From: Nanobdellota archaeon
Lineage (GTDB): Archaea; Nanobdellota; Nanobdellia; Pacearchaeales; GW2011-AR1
Direction of reading: 5' to 3'
NCBI GenBank assembly: GCA_018816205.1
Contig: JAHIWJ010000047.1
Location: 1 to 5,411, forward strand
Length of the DNA: 5,411 nucleotides
Position 1 is the first letter of the stretch, and every line of letters begins with the position of its first letter. Made by a program: the position numbers and the translations under genes. Below, piece after piece: positions 1-5,149 of the stretch. The notes below the pieces were generated by a model. It had not been told where the DNA came from, made no database searches, and worked only from the letters and a program-made list of their open reading frames with translations.

Positions 1-17
1 ATAGGAAGAAGAAGTAA
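1..17 (+). CDS. 3' end of an upstream gene, perhaps the ABC ATPase partner
   Basis: Reading from position 3, the codons are Arg-Lys-Lys-Lys followed by TAA at 15-17. The final A of that stop is the first base of the permease ATG (TAATG). A one-base stop/start overlap and a basic C-terminus are what one expects when a LolD/MacB-type ATPase gene is translationally coupled to its permease. Only four codons are visible, so the identity is inferred purely from the neighbour. The same AGGAAGAAG stretch could also serve as a weak ribosome site for the permease. Confidence 0.4.
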
Positions 18-1285
18 TGAGAATACAAAAAGCATTTCAGCTTGCCCTAAATATATTGCTGCATAGCAAATTGAGGAGCTGGCTGACTATAATTGGAATT
101 GTAATAGGGATAGCGGCAGTTGTGTCAATCGTTTCGATTAGTCAGGGAGCGCAGCAGCAGTTGGAGTCGCGTTTGGGAAATATCGGGGCGGACATAATTA
201 CCGTGTCGCCTGGAGCGTCTAGGGCGCAGGGTTTTGGGGGAGGGTTTAGGGAAGGTCCTGGAGGTTTTGGCGGCGATTCTTCTGCAAGCAGCAAGCAGAA
301 AAACCTTACTTCGAAGGATGTTATTGTAATTAGAAGTTTGCCGAATGTAAAGTTAGTTATGGGCACGGTTTCTGGGCGGGGAGATTTGACTTACTCGAGT
401 AAAACGGCCAGCGTTTCTGTGCAGGGAGTTGATACTTTGGTCTGGAAGGAGATGACCACAGAGACGTTGGACTCTGGGCGGTTTTTAACTAAGGGCGATT
501 CTTATGCGGTTGTGCTTGGAGGGCGGATTGTGCAGAACACATTTCCCGATGGAATTCCGCTGAATAGCATGGTTGTTATCGAGGGGAAATCGTTTAAGGT
601 TGTAGGAATTTTGGCGGAGGGGAACGGTGTTTATATGCCAATAGATATTGCGCGGACGACTCTTGAAGATATTGGCAACACCCGATTGGATTCTATTTCT
701 GTCAAGGTTGCAGATGTAAGTTTAGCGGATGATACTGTGACGTTGATAACTCAGAGGTTGATGATGTCACGGGGAATTTTAAACGATAAGGACAGAGATT
801 TTACAGTCACTTCGCAGCAAACCTTGCAGCAAAATATTCAGAGTACTTTGAATACGATGGCGTTGTTTCTTGGAGCAATCGCTGCGATTTCTCTGCTTGT
901 CGGGGCTATAGGAATTGCGAACACAATGTTTACTTCTGTTTTGGAGAAGACTAAGGAAATTGGAATCATGAAGGCTATTGGGGCGAAGAACAGAGATATC
1001 CTGATGATATTTTTGATAAACTCCGGGATGATTGGTTTTGTTGGCGGGCTTGGAGGGATTATTTTAGGAATTTTTGGGTCGGGTTTGATTAGCTATCTTG
1101 GGTCTTCTTCAACTACGACTGCTGCTGGTGGCGGGTTGGGTAGGATGTTTAGCAGCACTACTGTGACGCCTTCACTCTTGATTGCAGCGATGGTTTTTGC
1201 GGTGGGAATTGGGATGATTGCTGGGGCGGTTCCGGCGTATCGGGCTTCGAGGCTGAAGCCGGTTGATGCGTTGAGGTATGAATAA
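17..1285 (+). CDS. MacB/FtsX-type ABC transporter permease
   Basis: This is a 422-residue membrane subunit of the type VII (MacB/LolCE/FtsX) ABC family. These permeases use cytoplasmic ATP hydrolysis to drive mechanical work or export on the outer face of the membrane rather than classical channel transport. The architecture is complete. Helix TM1 is at about residues 21-43, followed by the extracytoplasmic MacB periplasmic-core-type domain at about 50-275. TM2 is at about 279-305, TM3 at about 328-360 and TM4 at about 385-408. The FtsX signature is clear: EKTKEIGIMKAIGA at 310-323 lies in the cytoplasmic coupling region after TM2, and the protein ends in PAYRASRLKPVDALRYE (406-422). Two low-complexity segments stand out: a Gly/Phe-rich stretch at 71-86 and a Ser/Thr/Gly stretch at 363-376 between TM3 and TM4. 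The start overlaps the preceding stop, so the gene is probably in an operon with its ATPase. The substrate cannot be told from the sequence. Confidence 0.93.
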   Translation: MRIQKAFQLALNILLHSKLRSWLTIIGIVIGIAAVVSIVSISQGAQQQLESRLGNIGADIITVSPGASRAQGFGGGFREGPGGFGGDSSASSKQKNLTSKDVIVIRSLPNVKLVMGTVSGRGDLTYSSKTASVSVQGVDTLVWKEMTTETLDSGRFLTKGDSYAVVLGGRIVQNTFPDGIPLNSMVVIEGKSFKVVGILAEGNGVYMPIDIARTTLEDIGNTRLDSISVKVADVSLADDTVTLITQRLMMSRGILNDKDRDFTVTSQQTLQQNIQSTLNTMALFLGAIAAISLLVGAIGIANTMFTSVLEKTKEIGIMKAIGAKNRDILMIFLINSGMIGFVGGLGGIILGIFGSGLISYLGSSSTTTAAGGGLGRMFSSTTVTPSLLIAAMVFAVGIGMIAGAVPAYRASRLKPVDALRYE

Positions 1286-1302
1286 TGGACTTTAAATGCA
1301 CA

Positions 1303-1317
1303 TCTTTTCTTCTTCTT
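1303..1317 (+). terminator. possible T-rich archaeal terminator after the permease
   Basis: A pyrimidine tract, mostly T (TCTTTTCTTCTTCTT), starts 17 bases after the permease stop, with no hairpin before it. Archaeal RNA polymerase commonly ends transcription at such T-rich tracts. The next gene's TATA box follows directly, which fits a transcript boundary here. The tract is interrupted by C, so efficiency is uncertain. Confidence 0.35.
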
Positions 1318-1318
1318 G

Positions 1319-1327
1319 CTTAAATAG
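1319..1327 (+). promoter_or_regulatory. TATA-like box for the secreted repeat protein gene
   Basis: CTTAAATAG matches the archaeal TATA core seen ahead of the regulator gene (CTTAAATAC at 3889-3897). Transcription would begin about 25 bases downstream, near 1346-1350, giving a leader of roughly 20 bases. That leader would contain the GGGAGG ribosome site. A second weaker candidate, CTTTAAATG, lies near 1290-1298. Confidence 0.55.
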
Positions 1328-1351
1328 ATTTTATTTTATATTTTGATACAA

Positions 1352-1357
1352 GGGAGG
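1352..1357 (+). promoter_or_regulatory. Strong Shine-Dalgarno site GGGAGG
   Basis: GGGAGG is complementary to the CCUCC of the archaeal 16S rRNA 3' end and ends 11 bases before the ATG at 1369. It fixes the start of the secreted protein. It contrasts with the leaderless arrangement of the next gene. Confidence 0.7.
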
Positions 1358-1368
1358 ACAAAAACAAA

Positions 1369-1917
1369 ATGAAAAAAAATGTAATTCCGGTATTTGCTGC
1401 TTTGGCGATTGTTGCTTTGTTAGGCGCGACGATGGTTGCGGCTTATCAGGGTGGTTTTATGGGGGGCATGACCGACGAAGAGCATGCCGCTGTTCAGTCG
1501 GCTATTCAAAACAATGATTATGTTGCTTGGAAATCTGCAATAGAGTCTACATTGACTCAAGAAAATTTCCAACAGATCCAAACGAAGTATGCGCAAATGC
1601 AACAGAATCGTGCCGATATGACCGTGCAAAAAACTGCGATTGAAGCAGCCTTGAACGCGAATGATTATAATGCCTGGAAGACAGCAATGACAATGAATGG
1701 TCAGACCCCCAAGATTTTGGATTATGTGGATGCTGACAATTTTTCATTGTATAAACAAATGTACGATGTAATGAAGTCTGGCGATTTCACTAAGGCCCAA
1801 GAATTAAGAACCGAACTTGGTCTGCCAGACGGTCCAGGGTTTGGCTTTGAAATGGGCCATGGCGGCAGAGGAATGGGCTTTGGCAAAGGACGAAACATGG
1901 ACGTTCGAGTGGAATAA
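1369..1917 (+). CDS. Secreted small protein with repeated helical motifs
   Basis: A 182-residue protein with a clear N-terminal signal: Lys2-Lys3, a hydrophobic core at about 5-23, and a likely cleavage near VAA-Y26. The mature part contains related segments: AIQNNDYVAWKSAI (45-58), ALNANDYNAWKTAM (94-107) and a weaker VMKSGDFTKAQELR (134-147). Each has an Asn/Gly-Asp-Tyr/Phe core followed by a helix, so two to three tandem helical repeats of about 40-45 residues are likely. The second half of the first repeat (TQENFQQIQ) has a counterpart in DADNFSLYK (121-129). The tail (155-176) is rich in Gly, Phe and Met with one His. I recall similar NDYxAW repeat proteins as uncharacterised exported proteins in archaea and candidate-phylum bacteria, but no function is known to me. 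The gene has its own promoter and ribosome site, 83 bases after the permease. A functional link to the transporter is only suggested by position. Confidence 0.85.
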   Translation: MKKNVIPVFAALAIVALLGATMVAAYQGGFMGGMTDEEHAAVQSAIQNNDYVAWKSAIESTLTQENFQQIQTKYAQMQQNRADMTVQKTAIEAALNANDYNAWKTAMTMNGQTPKILDYVDADNFSLYKQMYDVMKSGDFTKAQELRTELGLPDGPGFGFEMGHGGRGMGFGKGRNMDVRVE

Positions 1918-1925
1918 TTAGAAAG

Positions 1926-1934
1926 TTTTAAATT
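1926..1934 (+). promoter_or_regulatory. TATA-like box for a leaderless membrane-protein mRNA
   Basis: TTTTAAATT, preceded by purine-rich GAAAG, is centred about 26 bases before the ATG at 1957. That is the archaeal TATA-to-transcription-start distance, so the mRNA would begin at or very near the start codon. No ribosome site is visible, which agrees with leaderless translation. The T-rich stretch between (1933-1956) could also end transcripts of the preceding gene. Confidence 0.5.
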
Positions 1935-1956
1935 TGTTTCTTTCTCTTTGTTATTT

Positions 1957-2350
1957 ATGAAGAGGGTGTATTTTTATGCTTTAGTTGTGTGGGTGCTTTT
2001 TGTTATTCTGGCAATAATCAATGGGTTAGTGCGGAATGATTATTATCCGAACGAATTGAGCGAGTTGGCTAAGAATCAGATTTCTAGTGTTATTCTTGTT
2101 TTTTTGGTTTTGGGGGGTGATGTTTCTTTTTTTCAATAAGTTCGGGGCTGTTTATACTAAGAAAGATTTGTGGTTGGTTGGGGGAATATGGGTTTTAATG
2201 ACGATAGTTTTTGAGTTTATTTTTGGACATTATGTTATGCATGAAGGGACGAGTGTTTTGTATGCAGATTACAACATTTTTAATGGAAGGTTGTGGTTAC
2301 TGGTTCTGTTTTTTATTTTTGTTGGGCCTAGACTTGTGGCCAGGAATTAG
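1957..2350 (+). pseudogene. Conserved four-helix membrane protein, frameshifted
   Basis: Two overlapping reading frames make one protein when joined. The first runs from ATG 1957 to TAA 2137-2139; the second is open across the join and ends at TAG 2348-2350. Dropping one base in the G run at 2112-2117 gives a continuous 130-residue chain. It has hydrophobic helices at about 6-25, 43-60, 70-90 and 111-127. I recall this pattern from an uncharacterised family of about 120-130-residue integral membrane proteins. The N-terminal half should carry an NG..R motif and a conserved QIS, here NGLVR at 22-26 and QIS at 41-43. The C-terminal half should carry FEFxFGHYVM and ADYNxxxGRLW, here at 85-94 and 103-113. 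Both halves are well preserved, so the break is recent, a sequencing or assembly error, or a programmed +1 shift. If annotated as separate genes, they would be about 1957-2139 and 2120-2350. Function is unknown. Confidence 0.75.
2112..2117 (+). other. Probable frameshift site, run of six G
   Basis: The first frame reads TTG GGG GGT GAT here. Removing one G gives TTG GGG GTG ATG and continues the second helix as hydrophobic residues (VLGVMFLFF). Staying in frame would put Asp-Val-Ser inside the helix and stop 20 bases later. A T7 run at 2127-2133 is a second possible slip point, but using it keeps the unfavourable Asp in the membrane segment. Confidence 0.6.
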
Positions 2351-3717
2351 TATTGTCGTCTTCGTTCTCGTCTTGCCTGGCCTCTCGATTGTCCGCTTGA
2401 AAAACCTGATGAATGGCCTGATCTTCTGTCGGTTTTGTAACTGCTAGCTGGACGATTTCCGCCTCCGTAACCACTGCTACGGCTGCCGCTTCTGCCACCA
2501 CGATTTCCACCACTTCTCCCACCGAATGATCTTCTACTACCATAGCCTCCGCCGCGCCTTCTGTTTTGCCTTTCTTTTCTTCTTTCGGGCATCCAGCGGA
2601 TTCTTGTTCTGGGAATTTCAGGTGTTTCTTCTTTTTTGATGTTGAAGTCACCTTGCATGACTTCCTGGAAGTTTTCATAGTCGCGGTTTGAGATTAGGTT
2701 TATGACTTTTCCTTCTTTGCCGGCGCGGGCGGTTCTGCCGATTCGATGGGTATATTCATCGATTGATTTTGGCATGTCGTAGTTGTAGACATGGGAGACC
2801 CCTTTGATGTCTAAACCACGGGCGGCGACGTCGGTTGCAACTAATATGTGGACGTTGCTTGCATGGAAGTCTGCCATCATTTTGTTTCTTTTATCTTGGG
2901 AGAAACCGCCATGCAACGGAACTGAGTTTATGCCGTTAAATCTAAGATTTTTAGCTACAAAGTCGACGTTTTTGCGGGTGTTGCAAAAAATCATGACGAG
3001 GTTTGATTTTTCGTTTTCGAGCAGGTGTTTGAGGAGAGAATATTTTAGACTGTTGTCAACGTCGTAGTAAACTTGTGCGAGTTTTGTGGGGTCGACTTGC
3101 GGCTCTGCGTTAATTTCTATGGGGTCTTTCATGTGTCTTTTTGAGAGAATCGAAATGTCTGGAGAGATTGTAGCTGAGAAGAGCATTGTTTGTCTCTCCT
3201 GTGGACACTCTGAGACAATCATGACTACGTCGTCGCGGAAACCCATATCGAGCATTCTATCTGCTTCGTCTAGGACAAGTGTGTTAACGTGAGAGAGGTT
3301 GATTGAACGCTTGTTTATGTGGTCGAGGATTCTTCCGGGTGTGCCGATGACAATATCTGCGGTTTCGAGGTTTCTGACTTGTGGTCCGAATGCGACGCCA
3401 CCGTAAATTGCAGCGACTTCAAGTTGTTTTGGTTCTGCGAATTGTGAAATTTCTTTTGAAATTTGTTCTGCGAGTTCTCTTGTGGGGGTTAGAACGAGAC
3501 CACGAATTCCGTGCCCTCTTGTGGCATTTTTTATTAGACCTGCTGCGAAGACCAGAGTTTTTCCTGAGCCAGTTGCTGCTCCGCCAATTACGTCTTTTCC
3601 TTCTAGGACTAGCGGTATCGCTTTCTCCTGTATTTCTGTGGGCTCTATGAAAGATCTTGCTTTTATTGTCCTAAGCAAGGGACTGTCTTTTCCCAATAAT
3701 TTTTCAAATTTTTCCAT
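2347..3717 (-). CDS. DEAD-box ATP-dependent RNA helicase with Arg/Gly-rich tail
   Basis: A 456-residue superfamily 2 RNA helicase that would use ATP to open short RNA duplexes or remodel RNPs. All motifs are intact: Q motif (Phe23, PTEIQ 26-30), Walker A AATGSGKT (47-54), PTRELA (78-83), TPGR (126-129), DEAD (150-153), SAT (181-183), IFCNT (243-247), ATDVAARGLD (294-303) and HRIGRTARAG (324-333). The two RecA domains span about 1-200 and 215-355. Residues 377-456 are a disordered basic tail rich in Arg, Gly and Ser, including RRRGGGYGSRR and SGGNRGGRSG, a typical nonspecific RNA-binding extension. The overall pattern is closest to RhlE/CshA-type proteins. I chose the ATG at 3717 because MEKFEKLLG begins where family members usually start; a TTG at 3741 would add eight residues. 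No strong ribosome site precedes either. The gene is divergent from the regulator at 3918, and its stop overlaps that of the converging membrane protein by four bases. Confidence 0.95.
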   Translation of the reverse strand: MEKFEKLLGKDSPLLRTIKARSFIEPTEIQEKAIPLVLEGKDVIGGAATGSGKTLVFAAGLIKNATRGHGIRGLVLTPTRELAEQISKEISQFAEPKQLEVAAIYGGVAFGPQVRNLETADIVIGTPGRILDHINKRSINLSHVNTLVLDEADRMLDMGFRDDVVMIVSECPQERQTMLFSATISPDISILSKRHMKDPIEINAEPQVDPTKLAQVYYDVDNSLKYSLLKHLLENEKSNLVMIFCNTRKNVDFVAKNLRFNGINSVPLHGGFSQDKRNKMMADFHASNVHILVATDVAARGLDIKGVSHVYNYDMPKSIDEYTHRIGRTARAGKEGKVINLISNRDYENFQEVMQGDFNIKKEETPEIPRTRIRWMPERRKERQNRRRGGGYGSRRSFGGRSGGNRGGRSGSRSSGYGGGNRPASSYKTDRRSGHSSGFSSGQSRGQARRERRRQY

Positions 3718-3784
3718 TTTCAAAAGGTCAAGAAATAGCAAACGTATTTCTTTAACATCCTGTAATAATGGGTTTTGGAAGTGA

Positions 3785-3831
3785 GGGTTTTTATTTGTTT
3801 GCAGAATGAATTTTTTTGTATCTTTATTTAG
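3785..3831 (-). promoter_or_regulatory. Candidate TATA boxes for the helicase gene
   Basis: Read on the minus strand, two A/T-rich boxes could serve: CTAAATAAAG (complement of 3822-3831) and AAATAAAAACCC (complement of 3785-3796). They would give leaders of very roughly 80 or 50 bases before ATG 3717. Neither is as good a match as the regulator's promoter, and I cannot choose between them. The region 3718-3917 holds no gene on either strand; it contains these boxes, the repeat cluster and the regulator promoter. Confidence 0.25.
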
Positions 3832-3832
3832 T

Positions 3833-3882
3833 GTTTAGTTAAATAATTTGTTTTGTTAATAAATATGATTTGTTTAGTAAAC
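3833..3882 (+). repeat. Three copies of GTTTWGTWAA, possible operator cluster
   Basis: Three near-identical ten-base elements lie in direct orientation: GTTTAGTTAA (3833-3842), GTTTTGTTAA (3850-3859) and GTTTAGTAAA (3872-3881). The third, extended by one base, is an inverted repeat with arms GTTTA and TAAAC around a central G. The cluster ends inside the BRE of the regulator's promoter, and its first copy lies beside a candidate helicase TATA box. This layout suits binding by the neighbouring winged-helix protein or another repressor. The area is A/T-rich, so some resemblance could be chance. Confidence 0.45.
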
Positions 3883-3896
3883 GAAAAGCTTAAATA
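3882..3896 (+). promoter_or_regulatory. BRE/TATA promoter for the regulator, leaderless
   Basis: CGAAAAG (3882-3888), a typical purine-rich TFB-recognition element, is followed directly by CTTAAATA (3889-3896). The TATA centre is about 25 bases before ATG 3918, so transcription should begin at or within a base or two of the start codon. No ribosome site is present. This is the clearest archaeal promoter in the window. Confidence 0.75.
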
Positions 3897-3917
3897 CTAA
3901 TAGTTTTTTTATAGGAT

Positions 3918-4496
3918 ATGGATTATGATAGTTTTCTTGGAAGCCAGCGGTGGGTTATTCTGGAGATTATTGCACGGCAACCGTCTTCTCCAGTTAAAAT
4001 TTCTCAGCAGATAAACACAAGCGTTTCATATGTTAGTCAGCAGCTTAAACTGCTTGAGGCGGCGGGGCTGGTTGTTAAGGAGAGGACAGGCAGTGCGGAG
4101 AAGGGGAAGCCGCGTTTGGTTTATTCTATTGCCCGAGAGATTTTGCAGTTGAGCGGGTTGCTTAAAGGGCTGCCTGTGAAGAAGCACGTTTCTTTAGATG
4201 CCCATAAAAAAGTGGTTTTGAGAATTTGGGCTTTGGAAGATGAGGGTTTGCATTCTTCTCTTGAAAGGGTGTATTGGCGGTTGGAGGAAAATTTGAAAGA
4301 TGTGGGTGGGATTTTTGTCGACCTTTCTAAGTCGGAGGTTCTAGTTATTTCCGACTCAAAGAAGGTTAGGTCTGATGTGGAGAAGATTGACGGTTTGAAA
4401 ATTAGATTTGTTTCTGAAAGCGAGTTGAAGAAGGTTGAGAATTTATACGTGATTTATAATCCAAATTTATTGGAAGGTAAGCAATTGAAAGCGTAA
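3918..4496 (+). CDS. Winged helix-turn-helix transcriptional regulator
   Basis: A 192-residue protein with an ArsR/MarR-like DNA-binding domain at the N-terminus. Helices are predicted at about 6-20, 26-33 and 36-49. The last, SVSYVSQQLKLLEAAG (35-50), is the recognition helix with the usual small-residue start and LxxLEAAGLV ending. It is followed by a wing with RTGSAEKGKPRLVYSI (56-71). Lysines and arginines in the wing fit DNA contact. Residues 90-192 form a separate alpha/beta domain that I do not recognise. It has a helix around 109-128, then strands around 130-136 and 140-145 and near 160-165 and 175-181. It may be a ligand-sensing or dimerisation domain. No metal-binding Cys cluster of the ArsR type is seen. 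It is probably autoregulated through the three upstream repeats, which also sit between it and the divergent helicase. Its last codons abut the left end of the insertion sequence, so the C-terminus may have been altered. Confidence 0.85.
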   Translation: MDYDSFLGSQRWVILEIIARQPSSPVKISQQINTSVSYVSQQLKLLEAAGLVVKERTGSAEKGKPRLVYSIAREILQLSGLLKGLPVKKHVSLDAHKKVVLRIWALEDEGLHSSLERVYWRLEENLKDVGGIFVDLSKSEVLVISDSKKVRSDVEKIDGLKIRFVSESELKKVENLYVIYNPNLLEGKQLKA

Positions 4497-4501
4497 GAAT
4501 T

Positions 4502-4522
4502 CTGCCCGTCTGTGACGGGTAG
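4502..4522 (+). repeat. Left-end hairpin of the IS200-type element
   Basis: CTGCCCGTC pairs with GACGGGTAG around a TGT loop, giving nine base pairs including one G-T wobble. It begins six bases after the regulator stop. The stem matches the right-end hairpin, which supports a role in transposase recognition. No T tract follows, so a simple terminator role is less likely. Confidence 0.7.
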
Positions 4523-4562
4523 TCTAAAAAAGTAAACTATTTCTTCTCAAATGAATATGAAA

Positions 4563-4586
4563 CAATGAGCTTGCTGTAGCTCATTG
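4563..4586 (+). repeat. Internal hairpin upstream of tnpA
   Basis: CAATGAGCT and AGCTCATTG form a perfect nine-base-pair stem with the six-base loop TGCTGT. It differs in sequence from the end hairpins and lies 54 bases before ATG 4641. In classical IS200, an internal structure ahead of tnpA limits translation of outside transcripts; a similar role here is inference. The following bases (4593-4609) repeat parts of the stem (CAATG, TGTAGCT), allowing alternative pairings. Confidence 0.65.
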
Positions 4587-4640
4587 CACGTTCAATGTAG
4601 CTGAAGCTTTCTCGAATAATTAAATCTAACGGCGGTGAAA

Positions 4641-5084
4641 ATGAAAAACGATTTGGTTAGTTACAACCATGCGCAGATGCGGATATGGGTTCACATATCC
4701 TTCAAAGTGAAGTTCACTCACGAGGTGTTCGATATCAGGGAATTTCGCGAAGCGTGTCAGAAACAGATGGATGAGATTTTCTCGACGTACGGGATAGAAT
4801 GTGACAGGATCGGCTTCGACTCGAATCACTTTCATGCGATTGTTGATCTGGCGAGATGGGATATAACCACGCTGGTGAAAATAATGAAAGGAACTTCGGG
4901 AAAGAAACTGCTTGCGCAATTTCCAGAGATAAAGAAAAAATATTTCTGGGGAAGCGGTTTGTGGTCAGGGACGAAATACGTTTACAGCGTCGGCAGAGAT
5001 AAGCTTGCTATAGAAAGATACGTCGCCAAACAGAAATATTTTGGGGTTCCGGTGGGACAGAAAAGTTTGTTTGAATTCTGCTGA
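4641..5084 (+). CDS. tnpA: IS200-type HUH/Y1 transposase TnpA
   Basis: A single-strand DNA transposase that would cut and join element ends through a tyrosine-DNA link. Numbering from the alternative GTG at 4635, the protein has 149 residues. The HUH motif is His65-Phe66-His67 in DSNHFHAIV, the counterpart of the usual MPDHVHLL. The catalytic tyrosine is Tyr129 in ERYVAKQ, with the supporting Gln133. The conserved FWGSGLW...YVYSVG segment (104-119) precedes it. Beta strands and the helix with ITTLVKIMKG (77-86) fit the Y1_Tnp fold, and the length is normal, so the enzyme looks intact. I chose ATG 4641 because GGTGA lies just ahead; GTG 4635 would add two residues. Base use is more balanced (more C) than in the G/T-rich neighbours, consistent with acquisition. 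A weak TAATTAAAT box lies near 4616-4624. Confidence 0.92.
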   Translation: MKNDLVSYNHAQMRIWVHISFKVKFTHEVFDIREFREACQKQMDEIFSTYGIECDRIGFDSNHFHAIVDLARWDITTLVKIMKGTSGKKLLAQFPEIKKKYFWGSGLWSGTKYVYSVGRDKLAIERYVAKQKYFGVPVGQKSLFEFC

Positions 5085-5099
5085 ACACAAAATTTCATG

Positions 5100-5149
5100 C
5101 TACCCGTCTATAGCGAGCAGCCTCAAAAATGGCGAGCGGTGACGGGTAG
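5100..5149 (+). repeat. Right-end hairpin of the IS200-type element
   Basis: CTACCCGTC (5100-5108) and GACGGGTAG (5141-5149) form a perfect nine-base-pair stem, starting 16 bases after the tnpA stop. The 32-base loop is long and contains GCGAGC twice (5113-5118 and 5132-5137) plus a possible small GCC/GGC stem. The left-end counterpart has only a three-base loop. Confidence 0.7.

Noticed and set aside
142..366. Minus-strand open frame inside the permease
   Set aside because: Pro-rich antisense translation of the Gly-rich permease segment, without a promoter or known motifs.
2211..2447. Plus-strand open frame crossing the end of the membrane protein into the helicase gene
   Set aside because: It is the third frame of this stretch and lacks the family motifs found in the second frame.
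2328..2678. Minus-strand open frame overlapping the helicase tail in another frame
   Set aside because: Its Glu/Val/Ala-rich, low-complexity translation is the shifted reading of Arg/Gly codons; the helicase frame with all its motifs is clearly the real one.
3717..3741. TTG at 3741 as the helicase start
   Set aside because: The eight extra residues have no family support and no well-placed ribosome site. ATG 3717 starts MEKFEKLL, which matches usual helicase N-termini.
2804..3784. Several plus-strand open frames inside the helicase region
   Set aside because: All are antisense to the intact helicase or its upstream region, with no recognisable domains, promoters or ribosome sites.
4502..4522. 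Left hairpin as an intrinsic terminator for the regulator
   Set aside because: No T tract follows the stem, and the stem matches the hairpin at the other end of the IS, so a transposition role explains it better.
4626..4919. Minus-strand open frame opposite tnpA
   Set aside because: Antisense to a transposase with intact HUH and tyrosine motifs; no domain of its own. An antisense RNA remains possible but is not supported by a visible promoter.
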